Position numbers and translations under genes: made by a program | Origin: Hutsoniella sourekii ATCC 700629 | GTDB lineage: Bacteria > Bacillota > Bacilli > Lactobacillales > Aerococcaceae | Direction: 5' to 3' | NCBI RefSeq assembly: GCF_000518205.1 | Contig: NZ_JADD01000014.1 | Span: 1-64,000, forward strand | DNA length: 64,000 nucleotides | In this document: piece by piece, positions 54,383 to 64,000 of the stretch | Position numbering within the stretch: position 1 is the first letter of the stretch | How the letters are laid out: each line of letters opens with the position of its first letter | Notes under the pieces: model-generated | The model's database searches: none | The model's input: the letters and a program-made list of their open reading frames with translations, nothing else | Told to the model about the DNA's origin: nothing

Positions 54383-55678
54383 TTAAAGGTATAGGAAACC
54401 TTTATAACGACGTCTTAACATTTGACCTTCAATTTGCTTCGCTGTTTCAATTCCAACACCAACCACAATTAGTAGACTGGTTCCACTTAAAGCCATAGAT
54501 GTTGGTACTTTCCAAATCATGCCAGCCAAAATTGGTATGATGGCAATTAAGGTTAAGTATAAGGCACCAACAAAACTTAGACGGTTTATGGTTTTAGTTA
54601 AGAATACTTCTGTGTCGTTACCTGGTCGAACAGATGGAATATACCCACTCTGTTTTTGTAAGTTTTCAGCTACCTTTTCTGGATTCACTTGAATCAGTGA
54701 ATAGAAATAAGTAAAGGCAATTAGTAACACAGTATAAAAAGCAACGCCAACAGGTGATTGTAAATTAAATACTTCCATGAAAAACTTCATGATCGGACCA
54801 GGATTTGAAGTGTCCATAAAGGCAAAAATGGTCTGAGGAAGTGTCATAAAGGACGTTGCAAAAATAACAGGAATTACACCAGCTGAATTAATTTTCAGTG
54901 GTAAATGAGCTACGTAACGTGAGCCAGAAACCTTCTTCGAGTAATGAATTGGAATCCGACGTTGGGCTTGCTCCATAATGACAACAATAATGATGCCAAT
55001 AACAACCGCCAAGACTATTCCTGCAAAAATTATTAAATTACGATTAAATTGATCGCCACTTGCATTCAATAGTGATGACTTAACGTATCGATAAACATCT
55101 TGGGGTACTTGTGCGACAATACCTGCAAAAATTATCATGGATAAACCATTACCCACACCATTCCGTGTGATTTGCTCACCTAGCCAAACTAAAAACATGG
55201 TTCCAGCTGTTAAGATTAAAGCAATAATACTATAAGTTTGTAAACCTGGATTATTGACCAGTCCCAAACCTGCTAACTGGTTGAAACTAAACGCCATACC
55301 ATAAGATTGAATAAATCCAATAATAATGGCTAAATAGGTAGTTGCTTGATTGAGCTTTCTTCGACCAACTTCCCCTTGATTCGCCCACTCGGTGAACGTT
55401 GGAATCAAGTCCATTTGAAGCAGTTGAACAATAATCGAAGCAGTAATATACGGAGAAACACCCATTGCAAAAATTGAAAAGCGTTGAAGAGCTCCTCCGC
55501 CAAATGTATTTAACAAACCAAGAATACCACTGTTTGAAATTGTTCGCAGTGCCTGAGCATTAACTCCAGGTACTGGTACATGAGATCCTAATCGAAAAAT
55601 CGCTAGGATAAAAAAAGTGAACAATAAACTGCGACGAATACTTTTGTTTGTAAATGCATTCTTGATAAAGGTAAACAT
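54383..55678 (-). CDS. secY: Preprotein translocase subunit SecY
   Basis: This channel protein of 431 residues has ten membrane segments. It starts TFIKNAFTNKSIRRSLLFTFFILAIFRLGSHVPVPG, and the plug and pore region (ILGLLNTFGGGALQRFSIFAMGVSPYITASIIVQLLQM) is typical. It shares one base with rplO, suggesting coupling. Confidence 0.98.
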   Translation of the reverse strand: MFTFIKNAFTNKSIRRSLLFTFFILAIFRLGSHVPVPGVNAQALRTISNSGILGLLNTFGGGALQRFSIFAMGVSPYITASIIVQLLQMDLIPTFTEWANQGEVGRRKLNQATTYLAIIIGFIQSYGMAFSFNQLAGLGLVNNPGLQTYSIIALILTAGTMFLVWLGEQITRNGVGNGLSMIIFAGIVAQVPQDVYRYVKSSLLNASGDQFNRNLIIFAGIVLAVVIGIIIVVIMEQAQRRIPIHYSKKVSGSRYVAHLPLKINSAGVIPVIFATSFMTLPQTIFAFMDTSNPGPIMKFFMEVFNLQSPVGVAFYTVLLIAFTYFYSLIQVNPEKVAENLQKQSGYIPSVRPGNDTEVFLTKTINRLSFVGALYLTLIAIIPILAGMIWKVPTSMALSGTSLLIVVGVGIETAKQIEGQMLRRRYKGFLYL

Positions 55679-56118
55679 TAGATCACCTCTACTGAACCAC
55701 CTGCATTGGTGATTGCTTCTTCCGCGCTCTTAGAGAATTTAGCTGCTTGAACAGTCAATTTCTTTTCTAAGTTACCTTCGCCTAAGATTTTAACACCTGA
55801 TAATTCTTGTTTAATTACGCCAGTTTCCTTTAGTAAAGCTGGTGTAACAGTTGTTCCTTCTTCAAAACGGTTTAGCGTCTCTACATTAACAATTGCATAT
55901 TCCTTACGGTTAATGTTTTTGAATCCACGTTTAGGTAAGCGACGATATAAAGGAGTTTGTCCCCCTTCAAAACCTAAGGCAACTTTACCGCCAGAACGTT
56001 GTTTCAATCCGCCTTCACCGCGTGCAGCAGTATGTCCGTATCCTGAACCTTGTCCACGACCAACACGTTTTCTTGCACGACGAGAACCTTCATTTGGTTT
56101 TAAGGAATGTAATTTCAT
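55678..56118 (-). CDS. rplO: Ribosomal protein uL15
   Basis: This 146-residue protein has the Gly/Arg-rich N terminus [20 protein letters not shown] and the signature around [25 protein letters not shown] lies 6 nt before the ATG at 56118. The earlier in-frame GTG at 56127 falls inside that ribosome site and is rejected as the start. Confidence 0.97.
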   Translation of the reverse strand: MKLHSLKPNEGSRRARKRVGRGQGSGYGHTAARGEGGLKQRSGGKVALGFEGGQTPLYRRLPKRGFKNINRKEYAIVNVETLNRFEEGTTVTPALLKETGVIKQELSGVKILGEGNLEKKLTVQAAKFSKSAEEAITNAGGSVEVI

Positions 56119-56143
56119 TCTTAGCACCTCCTTATTTATTTAA

Positions 56144-56323
56144 TTAAGCTTCTTTAACTTCCACTAAATGTTGGATACGATTAATCATACCGCGAATAGC
56201 TTCATTGTCTTCTTGTACGACAGTTTGGCCGATTTTGTTAAGTCCTAGAGACTTAGCAGTAGCGATTTGATTTTTTTGTCTTCCAATTAAGCTGCGTTTT
56301 AACTTGATTTCTAAGTTCGCCAT
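56144..56323 (-). CDS. rpmD: Ribosomal protein uL30
   Basis: This 59-residue protein reads [20 protein letters not shown], continues with [20 protein letters not shown], and ends with the usual helix [17 protein letters not shown] precedes the ATG. It sits in its expected place between rpsE (13 bp) and rplO and is short enough to be missed by length cut-offs. Confidence 0.97.
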   Translation of the reverse strand: MANLEIKLKRSLIGRQKNQIATAKSLGLNKIGQTVVQEDNEAIRGMINRIQHLVEVKEA

Positions 56324-56336
56324 TTAATTGTCCTCC

Positions 56337-56840
56337 TTATCCTAACAATTCTTCAACTGTTTTGCCACGCAAGGCAGCTACTTCTTCAGCTTCCTTCAAT
56401 TGACGTAAACCATTAACAGTTGCAGTAATCATGTTGATTGGAGTGTTAGAACCTAAAGATTTACTTGTAATATCTTCAATTCCTGCTAGTTCTACAACCG
56501 CACGAACAGGTCCACCTGCTGCAACCCCTGAACCGGCTGCTGCTGGCTTAAGTAGTACCTTACCACCACAGAACTCACCAATCACATCGTGAGGGATAGT
56601 TGTCCCAGTTTTAGGTACAGCAATCATTTGCTTTTTAGCGTTGTCGACAGCTTTACGGATAGCTTCTGGAACTTCTTGAGCTTTACCAGTACCAAATCCA
56701 ACATGTCCATTACGGTCTCCAACTACTACAAGAGCAGAGAAACGTAAGCGACGTCCACCTTTTACAACTTTTGTAACACGGTTAATCGCTACAACACGAT
56801 CTTCAATTTCACCTAATGTATTTGGATCGATAAATTGCAT
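56337..56840 (-). CDS. rpsE: Ribosomal protein uS5
   Basis: This 167-residue protein has the N-terminal double-stranded RNA-binding domain ([30 protein letters not shown]) and the C-terminal [23 protein letters not shown]. It is important for decoding accuracy. It lies between rplR and rpmD. Confidence 0.98.
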   Translation of the reverse strand: MQFIDPNTLGEIEDRVVAINRVTKVVKGGRRLRFSALVVVGDRNGHVGFGTGKAQEVPEAIRKAVDNAKKQMIAVPKTGTTIPHDVIGEFCGGKVLLKPAAAGSGVAAGGPVRAVVELAGIEDITSKSLGSNTPINMITATVNGLRQLKEAEEVAALRGKTVEELLG

Positions 56841-56860
56841 TCTTGGTTATCCTCCTTCTT

Positions 56861-57214
56861 TTAGAATTCTAGGCCATTTTCACGTGCGCCTTCGGCTAAG
56901 GCTTGTACACGTCCATGGTATGCATATCCTCCACGGTCGAAAACAACTTTCTTGATATCTTTAGCAGTTGCACGGTCAGCAACTAATTTACCTACTGCAT
57001 TAGCTTGTTCTTTCTTAGAACCACTAATACCTTCATCTAAACTTGAGGCACTCACTAGCGTCACACCCGCTACGTCATCAATAATTTGAGCGTAGATGTT
57101 TGTGTTTGAACGGAACACATTTAAGCGTGGGCACTCAGCAGTACCAGAAATTTTATTACGTAAACGATAATGACGTTTCTTGCGTAGTTTATTTTTGTCT
57201 GGTTTAGAAATCAT
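56861..57214 (-). CDS. rplR: Ribosomal protein uL18
   Basis: This 117-residue 5S rRNA-binding protein contains [21 protein letters not shown] and ends [32 protein letters not shown] precedes the ATG. The order rplF-rplR-rpsE is standard for the spc operon. Confidence 0.98.
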   Translation of the reverse strand: MISKPDKNKLRKKRHYRLRNKISGTAECPRLNVFRSNTNIYAQIIDDVAGVTLVSASSLDEGISGSKKEQANAVGKLVADRATAKDIKKVVFDRGGYAYHGRVQALAEGARENGLEF

Positions 57215-57244
57215 CTTGTCACCTCTTTTTTATTATTTTAACGA

Positions 57245-57781
57245 TTATTTACCAGTCTTACCTTCCTTACGGATAACATATTCATCAACATAGCGAATAC
57301 CTTTTCCTTTGTAAGGTTCTGGTGGACGAACGCCTCTAATTGAAGCAGCTAGTTGTCCCACATTTTCCTTGTGGTAGCCTTCAACAATAATTTGCGTGTT
57401 AGATGGAACTTCTATTGTGGTTCCCTCTGCTTCTTCAAATTCAACTGGGTGAGATAGTCCAACGTTAAGAACTAACTTATTCCCTTGCTTTTGCGCACGA
57501 TAACCAACCCCAACTAATTGAAGTTCTTTCTTGAATCCAGTCGATACACCCTCTACCATATTAGCTACTAGTGAACGAGTTGTACCATGGATAGAACGAG
57601 ATTCCTTCTCATCGTTTGGGCGGGCAAATGTGATTTCATTATCTTCGATATTGAGTGAAATAATCGGGCTAATTTCGCGTGATAACTCACCCTTTGGACC
57701 TTTAACAGTAACTGTCTGTCCATCAACATCAACGGTTACTCCTGATGGTATTTCAAGTACTTTATTACCAATACGACTCAC
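57245..57781 (-). CDS. rplF: Ribosomal protein uL6
   Basis: This 178-residue protein has two repeated domains. It starts [21 protein letters not shown] and has the C-terminal signature [22 protein letters not shown]. It binds near the sarcin-ricin loop. Confidence 0.98.
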   Translation of the reverse strand: MSRIGNKVLEIPSGVTVDVDGQTVTVKGPKGELSREISPIISLNIEDNEITFARPNDEKESRSIHGTTRSLVANMVEGVSTGFKKELQLVGVGYRAQKQGNKLVLNVGLSHPVEFEEAEGTTIEVPSNTQIIVEGYHKENVGQLAASIRGVRPPEPYKGKGIRYVDEYVIRKEGKTGK

Positions 57782-57814
57782 AGGACCGCACCTCCTTGTT
57801 TTATTTTAAATTAA

Positions 57815-58213
57815 TTACCAAATATATGCTAGCACTTCGCCACCTAGATTTTGTTGGCGAGCTTGTTTGTCAGTTAGCAATCCGTGGGATGTAGAAATAA
57901 TTGCAATTCCTAATCCATTAAGTACCTTAGGCACTTCATCAGACTTAGCATAGATACGTAAACCTGGTTTAGAGATACGTTTTAAGCCAGTGATTACTTT
58001 TTCATCATTACGGCCATATTTTAGTTGAATAGTAATAACATTTTGTTTGTTATCTTCTTCAACTTCATAACCTTTAATAAAGCCTTCTTCTTTTAGAATT
58101 TGAGCAATTGCTTCTTTCATCTTAGAAGATGGAGCGGATACAGATGCATGTGACTGAGCATTCGCATTACGAATACGTGTCAAGAAATCTGCGATTGGAT
58201 CTGTCATAACCAT
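57815..58213 (-). CDS. rpsH: Ribosomal protein uS8
   Basis: This 132-residue 16S rRNA-binding protein starts [20 protein letters not shown] and has the C-terminal signature [37 protein letters not shown] with a 6-nt gap supports the first ATG over the one two codons later. Confidence 0.98.
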   Translation of the reverse strand: MVMTDPIADFLTRIRNANAQSHASVSAPSSKMKEAIAQILKEEGFIKGYEVEEDNKQNVITIQLKYGRNDEKVITGLKRISKPGLRIYAKSDEVPKVLNGLGIAIISTSHGLLTDKQARQQNLGGEVLAYIW

Positions 58214-58246
58214 GTTTTTACCTCCTTATTCTAACTCTCTTTATTA

Positions 58247-58432
58247 TTACCAGCTTGCTTTTTTCACGCCTGGAATTTGGCCTTTGTAAGCTAGTTCACG
58301 GAAGCAAACACGGCACAGTCTGAATTTGCGATAAACTGAATGTGGACGTCCACAACGTTCACAACGAGTGTACTCACGTACTTGATATTTCTGCTTACGC
58401 TTATTTTTTTCGATCATAGATTTTCTAGCCAA
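58247..58432 (-). CDS. rpsN: Ribosomal protein uS14, zinc-binding type (type Z)
   Basis: This 61-residue form has four zinc cysteines ([20 protein letters not shown]), the short C+ type encoded inside the spc operon of Gram-positives. A zinc-free paralogue often exists elsewhere for zinc limitation but is not in this window. Confidence 0.97.
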   Translation of the reverse strand: MARKSMIEKNKRKQKYQVREYTRCERCGRPHSVYRKFRLCRVCFRELAYKGQIPGVKKASW

Positions 58433-58450
58433 TTTATTCGCCTCCTTCTA

Positions 58451-58993
58451 TTATTTTCTAAATGGCATACCTAACTCAGTAAGTAAGGCACGAGATTCTT
58501 CGTCTGTATTAGCTGATGTTACGATAACAATGTCCATACCACGTACTTTATCAACATCATCATAGCTAATTTCAGGGAAGATTAATTGTTCTTTAACACC
58601 TAAAGTGTAGTTACCACGTCCGTCAAATGAGCGGTTGCTAATCCCTTGGAAGTCACGAACACGTGGAAGAGATACTGTAATTAGTTTGTCTAGGAAATCG
58701 TACATTCTTTGACCACGTAAGGTAACTTTTGCTCCGATTGGCATTCCTTCACGTAGACGGAAACCAGCGATAGATTTCTTCGCTTTAGTGATGATTGGTT
58801 TCTGTCCTGAAAGTAATGTCAATTCATCAACAGCTTTGTCAAGATTTTTAGCATTAGATACTGCATCACCGACACCCATGTTGATTACAATCTTTTCTAC
58901 TTTTGGTACTTGCATGACTGAAGAGTAGTTAAATTGTTCAACTAATTTTGGTGTTACTTCGTTAACAAATTTTTCTTTTAAACGGTTTTCCAT
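58451..58993 (-). CDS. rplE: Ribosomal protein uL5
   Basis: This 180-residue 5S rRNA-binding protein contains [25 protein letters not shown] and [32 protein letters not shown]. It is complete, between rplX and rpsN. Confidence 0.98.
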   Translation of the reverse strand: MENRLKEKFVNEVTPKLVEQFNYSSVMQVPKVEKIVINMGVGDAVSNAKNLDKAVDELTLLSGQKPIITKAKKSIAGFRLREGMPIGAKVTLRGQRMYDFLDKLITVSLPRVRDFQGISNRSFDGRGNYTLGVKEQLIFPEISYDDVDKVRGMDIVIVTSANTDEESRALLTELGMPFRK

Positions 58994-59017
58994 TTATTAT
59001 TGGCCTCCTTCCACTAA

Positions 59018-59320
59018 TTAGTTAATTGTTTCGTTTGATTTTTTGCTGAAACGAACTTTTTTGCCATCTTCAACACGGTAACCCACTTTTGTGGCTTGGC
59101 CGCTAGCATCTACTAATTGAACATTAGATACATGGATGGGAGCTTCAAATTCTTCAATTCCACCCGTAGACATTTGTGTTGGTTTTTGATGACGTTTGTT
59201 AATGTTAACCCCTTCAACTACCACACGGTCTTGTTTAGGTAAAGTTTTAAGAACTGTTCCTTCTTGACCTTTATCTTTACCAGCAATGACTTTTACTTTA
59301 TCGCCTGCTTTAATACGCAT
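59018..59320 (-). CDS. rplX: Ribosomal protein uL24
   Basis: This 100-residue assembly-initiating protein has the N-terminal KOW motif ([35 protein letters not shown]). It lies between rplN and rplE in the usual order. Confidence 0.98.
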   Translation of the reverse strand: MRIKAGDKVKVIAGKDKGQEGTVLKTLPKQDRVVVEGVNINKRHQKPTQMSTGGIEEFEAPIHVSNVQLVDASGQATKVGYRVEDGKKVRFSKKSNETIN

Positions 59321-59350
59321 TTATAATTACCTCCTTCGTTGCTTGTTATA

Positions 59351-59752
<402 letters not shown>

Positions 59753-59755
59753 CTA

Positions 59756-60019
59756 TTAGATAATAATTGCTTCTTCAACGATATCTAATAGGCGGAAGCG
59801 TTTCGTTTTTGATAATGGACGTGTTTCCATAATTGTTACGATATCGCCTTCTTTTGCACGGTTATTTTCATCATGTGCAACATATTTCTTAGAGTATTTT
59901 ACTCGTTTAGCATATTTTTTATGGGTTTTACGTGTTTCAACTACAACAATAATCGTTTTATCATTTTTGTCTGAAACTACGCGTCCACGGTAAACTTTAC
60001 GTTCATTACGTTCTGTCAT
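59756..60019 (-). CDS. rpsQ: Ribosomal protein uS17
   Basis: This 87-residue OB-fold protein contains [35 protein letters not shown] and [22 protein letters not shown]. It lies 19 bp after rpmC. Confidence 0.98.
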   Translation of the reverse strand: MTERNERKVYRGRVVSDKNDKTIIVVVETRKTHKKYAKRVKYSKKYVAHDENNRAKEGDIVTIMETRPLSKTKRFRLLDIVEEAIII

Positions 60020-60038
60020 TTAATTTGCCTCCTTTGCC

Positions 60039-60236
60039 TTATTGTTCAGTCAATTCTTGTTCGCGTAAGACTGTTTTAATACGAGCAATCGTTTTACGTA
60101 CTTGACGTAAACGGGCAGTGTTTTCTAATTGTCCGGTTGCCAATTGGAATCGAAGGTTGAATAATTCTTTCTTATATTCTTTTTCTTTCTCAACCATTTC
60201 AGCAGTGGATAATTCTCTAATCTCTTTAATTTGCAT
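60039..60236 (-). CDS. rpmC: Ribosomal protein uL29
   Basis: This 65-residue helical protein starts [20 protein letters not shown]. The ATG at 60236 follows GGTGGTGA inside the end of rplP and overlaps that gene by 11 bp; upstream starts in the same frame lie in rplP and are rejected. It forms part of the peptide exit site where trigger factor and SRP bind. Confidence 0.97.
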   Translation of the reverse strand: MQIKEIRELSTAEMVEKEKEYKKELFNLRFQLATGQLENTARLRQVRKTIARIKTVLREQELTEQ

Positions 60237-60660
60237 TCGATTCACCACCATATTCTTCACGTTTTACAAACTTAGTTTTGACAGGTAATTTGTGAGAAGC
60301 TAGACGGAAAGCTTCGCGTGCTACTTCTTCAGGAACCCCATCAATTTCAAACATAATTTTACCACGTTTTACAGGTGCTACCCAGCCTTCTGGAGCCCCT
60401 TTACCTGAACCCATCCGAACACCAATTGGTTTAGATGTGTATGATTTGTGAGGGAAGATTTTAATCCATACTTTCCCTCCACGCTTCATGTAACGTGTCA
60501 TAGCAATACGAGCAGCTTCAATTTGACGGTTAGTGATCCATGAAGACTCGATTGCTCTTAAACCATAAGATCCAAAATCAACATTCTTGCCACCTTTTGC
60601 TTCTCCGCGCATGTTACCACGGAATTCACGACGGTGTTTTACACGTTTAGGTACTAACAT
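60226..60660 (-). CDS. rplP: Ribosomal protein uL16
   Basis: This 144-residue protein starts [19 protein letters not shown] and has the signature [38 protein letters not shown]. It lies 3 bp after rpsC. Confidence 0.98.
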   Translation of the reverse strand: MLVPKRVKHRREFRGNMRGEAKGGKNVDFGSYGLRAIESSWITNRQIEAARIAMTRYMKRGGKVWIKIFPHKSYTSKPIGVRMGSGKGAPEGWVAPVKRGKIMFEIDGVPEEVAREAFRLASHKLPVKTKFVKREEYGGESNAN

Positions 60661-60663
60661 TGA

Positions 60664-61320
60664 TTAGTTCCCTCCTCTCTGAGTATTGTCAACTTCAGGA
60701 AGAATTTCTCCACGACAAATCCAAACTTTAACTCCTAATTTACCGTATTGAGTATCTGCTTCTTCCCAAGCATAATCGATATCTGCACGTAGGGTATGTA
60801 GCGGAACAGTTCCTTCACTATAGTGTTCTGTACGCGCCATATCTGCACCGTTTAGACGTCCAGATACTTGTGTTTTGATTCCTTGTGCGCCAGCACGCAT
60901 AACACGTTGGATGGCTTGTTTTTGTGCACGACGGAAAGCTACACGGTTTTCTAATTGTTGAGCGATGTCTTCTGCTACTAATTTAGCATCCAAGTTAGGC
61001 TCTTTGATTTCAACGATATTAATATGAACTTTCTTACCAGTTAATTTTGTTAAATCTGCACGTAAGGCATCTACTTCTGATCCACCTTTACCGATTACCA
61101 TACCTGGTTTAGCTGTGTGAACTGATACGATCACTCGGTTAGAGGCACGTTCGATGACAATGTTTGATACAGAGGCTTCAGAAAGTTTCTTAGCAATGTG
61201 CTCACGAATTTTTAAATCTTCGTGTAAATAGTCTGCATATTGGTTTTCAGCATACCATTTAGCATCCCAATCACGGATGATGCCAACACGCATTCCGATC
61301 GGATTTACTTTTTGACCCAT
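60664..61320 (-). CDS. rpsC: Ribosomal protein uS3
   Basis: This 218-residue protein has the KH domain ([32 protein letters not shown]) and the C-terminal signature [23 protein letters not shown]. It forms part of the mRNA entry site and helicase. It lies 3 bp after rplV. Confidence 0.98.
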   Translation of the reverse strand: MGQKVNPIGMRVGIIRDWDAKWYAENQYADYLHEDLKIREHIAKKLSEASVSNIVIERASNRVIVSVHTAKPGMVIGKGGSEVDALRADLTKLTGKKVHINIVEIKEPNLDAKLVAEDIAQQLENRVAFRRAQKQAIQRVMRAGAQGIKTQVSGRLNGADMARTEHYSEGTVPLHTLRADIDYAWEEADTQYGKLGVKVWICRGEILPEVDNTQRGGN

Positions 61321-61323
61321 TAA

Positions 61324-61680
61324 TTACGCCTCCTCTTTTTCTGATACCACAACGGTGATGTGGCTTGTACGTTTATTAATTGGTGAAGCTGAACCACGAG
61401 CACGTGGACGGTAACGTTTCATTGTTGGTCCTTCGTTAACGTAAGCTTCACTAACGTATAAATTCTCTAAATCTAAATCATAATTATGTTCAGCATTAGC
61501 GATTGCTGACATAAGTACTTTTTCAACAACTGGAGAGCCAGCTTTTGGTGTGAATTTCAAGATTGAAATTGCTTCACCAATCTTTTTGCCTCTAATTAAA
61601 TCGACTACTAAACGAGCCTTACGAGGGGCAATACGAACTGTCTTAGCTGTTGCTTTTGCTGATGTAATTTGTTCTGACAT
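61324..61680 (-). CDS. rplV: Ribosomal protein uL22
   Basis: This 118-residue protein lines the exit tunnel with its extended loop ([33 protein letters not shown]). AAGGAGG is 8 nt before the ATG at 61680 and only 2 nt before an earlier in-frame ATG (61686), so 61680 is preferred. Confidence 0.96.
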   Translation of the reverse strand: MSEQITSAKATAKTVRIAPRKARLVVDLIRGKKIGEAISILKFTPKAGSPVVEKVLMSAIANAEHNYDLDLENLYVSEAYVNEGPTMKRYRPRARGSASPINKRTSHITVVVSEKEEA

Positions 61681-61697
61681 TTGCATTCCCTCCTTAA

Positions 61698-61979
61698 TTA
61701 GCGTTTGCTAGTTTTCTTATCGTCTTTAGTATGTCCACGGTAAGTACGAGTTGGAACGAATTCTCCTAACTTATGTCCTACCATATCTTCTTGAATATAT
61801 ACTGGAACATGTTTGCGTCCATCGTATACTGCAATCGTCAAACCGATAAAGTTAGGGAAGATTGTTGAACGACGAGACCATGTCTTAATCACTTGTTTTT
61901 TCGGAGCCTCTGCTTGTTCTTGAACTTTCTTCATTAAGTGTTCATCGATAAAAGGTCCTTTTTTCAAACTACGAGCCAC
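61698..61979 (-). CDS. rpsS: Ribosomal protein uS19
   Basis: This 93-residue protein starts [19 protein letters not shown] and has the signature [23 protein letters not shown]. It lies between rplB and rplV. Confidence 0.98.
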   Translation of the reverse strand: MARSLKKGPFIDEHLMKKVQEQAEAPKKQVIKTWSRRSTIFPNFIGLTIAVYDGRKHVPVYIQEDMVGHKLGEFVPTRTYRGHTKDDKKTSKR

Positions 61980-62016
61980 TGTGTAGCCTCCCTTCGTAAT
62001 ACTAGTAGGTTATTTA

Positions 62017-62853
62017 TTAACGCTTCGTACGACGTCCGCGTACAATTAATTTGCTTGATTTCTTCTTCTTGTTTCTTGTCTTTAGACCAAGAGTCTTCTT
62101 ACCCCATGGAGATACAGGTGAAGGACGACCAATTGGTGCTCTACCTTCCCCACCACCGTGTGGGTGATCATTAGGGTTCATAACAGATCCACGAACAGTT
62201 GGACGTTTAGATAACCAACGAGAACGACCTGCTTTACCGATGTTAATCAATTCGTGTTGCTCATTACCAACAGTACCGACTGTAGCGCGGCATGTAGATA
62301 AGATCATACGAACTTCACCAGATGCTAGACGAACTAAAGTGTACTTACCTTCATGTCCTAAGACTTGTGCGCCTGTTCCTGCTGAACGAACTAGTTGGCC
62401 ACCTTTACCAGGTTTTAATTCAATGTTGTGAACAACAGTACCCACTGGGATATTTGCTAGAGGTAGGGCATTTCCTACTTTAATATCCGCTTGAGGTCCT
62501 GATTCAACTTTTTGACCTACTTTAAGTCCGCGTGGTGCTAAGATGTAAGTTTTAACCCCATCTTCATAGTTGACTAAAGCAATATTAGCTGAACGGTTTG
62601 GATCATATTCGATCGTCTTAACTGTTCCAATAACATTATCTTTATTACGCTTAAAGTCGATGATACGGTAATGACGTTTGTGTCCACCACCTTTGTGACG
62701 TACTGTGATTTTACCTTGGCTATTACGACCAGCTTTTTGCTTTTTAGAAGCTAGTAATGATTTCTCAGGGGTTTTCGTTGTGATTTCTGAGAAGTCATAA
62801 CCGGTCATATTACGGCGGCCATTAGTAGTTGGCTTGTAATGTTTAATTGCCAC
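62017..62853 (-). CDS. rplB: Ribosomal protein uL2
   Basis: This 278-residue protein near the peptidyl-transferase centre contains [17 protein letters not shown] and the C-terminal signature [34 protein letters not shown], including the conserved His. It lies between rplW and rpsS. Confidence 0.98.
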   Translation of the reverse strand: MAIKHYKPTTNGRRNMTGYDFSEITTKTPEKSLLASKKQKAGRNSQGKITVRHKGGGHKRHYRIIDFKRNKDNVIGTVKTIEYDPNRSANIALVNYEDGVKTYILAPRGLKVGQKVESGPQADIKVGNALPLANIPVGTVVHNIELKPGKGGQLVRSAGTGAQVLGHEGKYTLVRLASGEVRMILSTCRATVGTVGNEQHELINIGKAGRSRWLSKRPTVRGSVMNPNDHPHGGGEGRAPIGRPSPVSPWGKKTLGLKTRNKKKKSSKLIVRGRRTKR

Positions 62854-62887
62854 AGATAATCCCTCCTAATTCTTTGAATTTTCTTTT

Positions 62888-63181
62888 TTATTCAGCGTCT
62901 GCAAATAACTGAATATCAGCAGAAGCTTCTGTTAATGTGATGATTGCTTTTTTGTATTTACGAGTGTAGCCACCGTAGCGACCCATACGTTTGAACTTGC
63001 CATCAACATTGATTGTGTTAACTTTAGCAACTTCAACGCCTTCAAACATTGCTTCTACAGCTTGTTTGATTAGGTTCTTGTTAGCGCGACGGTCAACTTC
63101 AAAGGTATATTTTTTAGCATCTAAGTCGTTCATTGATTGCTCAGTAATAACTGGGCGTAAGATTACTTCAGAAAATTCCAT
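62888..63181 (-). CDS. rplW: Ribosomal protein uL23
   Basis: This 97-residue exit-site protein contains [51 protein letters not shown]. It shares one base with rplD, indicating coupling. Confidence 0.98.
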   Translation of the reverse strand: MEFSEVILRPVITEQSMNDLDAKKYTFEVDRRANKNLIKQAVEAMFEGVEVAKVNTINVDGKFKRMGRYGGYTRKYKKAIITLTEASADIQLFADAE

Positions 63182-63804
63182 TATGCTAAAGCCTCCTCTA
63201 CTGTTGATAAGGCATTTTGAGTAATTAGGACTTTATCATAGCCAACAACGTCCAATACGTTAACATTCTTTTCGTCGATTACTTTAACGTTTGGTAAGTT
63301 ACGTGCTGATAGGAAAACATTGTCGTTATCCATCTCTAGAACTACTAATACCTTTTGATCAATTGATAGGTTTTCAAGAACTGATTTGAATTCTTTAGTT
63401 CTTGGTGCATCGAAAGCTAGGCTATCTACTACTACAAAGTCGCCCTCTTGGACTTTTTGTGATAGTGCTGATGTTAGAGCTAAACGACGTACTTTTTTCG
63501 GTAATTTATAACTGTATGAACGAGGAGTTGGTCCGAAGACAACGCCACCGCCAACCCATTGTGGTGAACGGATTGATCCTTGACGAGCACGTCCAGTCCC
63601 TTTTTGTCTCCAAGGCTTGCGTCCGCCTCCACGACGTTCAGATCTGTTTTTCACCTTGTGAGTACCTTGACGCATTGAAGCGCGTTGCATAATCACGGCA
63701 TCGAAGATAACAGATTCATTAGGCTCTACTCCAAAGACTGCATCGTTTAGTTCAATTTCGCCAGCGTTTGAACCATCTTGTTTAAATAATGTAACTTTTG
63801 CCAT
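63181..63804 (-). CDS. rplD: Ribosomal protein uL4
   Basis: This 207-residue protein has the long tunnel loop ([39 protein letters not shown]). In E. coli uL4 represses its own operon; whether it does so here is unknown, as the S10 leader is outside the window. GAGGGAGG-like sequence precedes the ATG. Confidence 0.98.
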   Translation of the reverse strand: MAKVTLFKQDGSNAGEIELNDAVFGVEPNESVIFDAVIMQRASMRQGTHKVKNRSERRGGGRKPWRQKGTGRARQGSIRSPQWVGGGVVFGPTPRSYSYKLPKKVRRLALTSALSQKVQEGDFVVVDSLAFDAPRTKEFKSVLENLSIDQKVLVVLEMDNDNVFLSARNLPNVKVIDEKNVNVLDVVGYDKVLITQNALSTVEEALA

Positions 63805-63835
63805 TCTCTCGTTCCTCCCTTCGTAGATAATTTAA

Positions 63836-64000
63836 TTAATTGTTTTTGATTGCTGATTTGATTTCAACTAAAGATTTCTTAGAACCTGGTACGTTCCCTT
63901 TAATTAGGATTGCGTTATTTTCAGGTTGAACAGCAACTATTTCAAGGTTTTGAATAGTTACTTGGCCACCACCCATTTGTCCAGGTAAGTTCTTACCTTT
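63836..64000 (-). CDS. rplC: Ribosomal protein uL3, C-terminal part (cut by the window edge)
   Basis: The last 54 codons and the TAA stop (63836-63838) are present. They read [29 protein letters not shown], then [25 protein letters not shown], which is the uL3 C terminus including the GQMGG segment close to the peptidyl-transferase centre. The remainder, and presumably rpsJ, lie beyond the window. Confidence 0.97.
   Translation of the reverse strand, partial: KGKNLPGQMGGGQVTIQNLEIVAVQPENNAILIKGNVPGSKKSLVEIKSAIKNN

Overview
The window is a low-GC Gram-positive chromosome segment. The gene order rplC-rplD-rplW ... secY-adk-infA-rpmJ-rpsM-rpsK-rpoA-rplQ-ecfA1-ecfA2-ecfT-truA, with no map gene between adk and infA, together with sufCDSUB, a zinc-type S14 and a C+ type L36, points to the order Lactobacillales. 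The family is uncertain; something like Aerococcaceae is a guess from gene content, not a demonstrated placement.

Left part (1-12.4 kb). It opens with the tail of an IS3-family insertion sequence. Next come a LysR regulator divergent from glnA (glutamine synthetase) and a minus-strand run of crp-like regulator, thioredoxin reductase, thioredoxin and a leaderless arylsulfate sulfotransferase, with a YeiH-type membrane protein behind a terminator. A BASS/SBF-type carrier lies across a 0.5 kb AT-rich regulatory gap. An aldehyde dehydrogenase is divergent from an OFA-like MFS carrier.

Branched-chain amino acid (BCAA) region (12.4-26.4 kb and 35.8-46 kb). This holds an ABC uptake system (livF, G, M, H and a CBS-ACT protein) with two substrate-binding proteins, a 2-hydroxyisocaproate dehydrogenase-like gene, leuABCD, ilvD, ilvA-ridA, ilvBNC and ilvE. 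Together they cover threonine to 2-oxobutyrate, then isoleucine, valine and leucine synthesis, plus uptake. Control appears to use three different RNA leaders. The first is an isoleucine-rich leader peptide (MFSSSRLSEAIIISIIIR) followed by a chain of mutually exclusive stems before the transporter binding protein. The second is a leader peptide ending in four Leu codons before leuABCD. The third is a T-box with an Ile (ATC) specifier before ilvBNC. The two leader peptides are the most interesting finds.

Between these blocks (26.4-35.8 kb) are a 309-bp imperfect palindrome, a three-unit FMN-binding/PAS protein with a disordered tail, a TetR-like gene with no ordinary start codon in the expected place, an orphan UreI/AmiS-type channel, the sufCDSUB Fe-S assembly operon and a MIP18-family gene. 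The Fe-S machinery sits beside leuCD and ilvD, whose products are Fe-S enzymes. The right part (47.5-64 kb) is the S10-spc-alpha ribosomal protein supercluster on the minus strand, followed by the energy-coupling module of ECF transporters and truA. It is truncated in rplC at the window edge.
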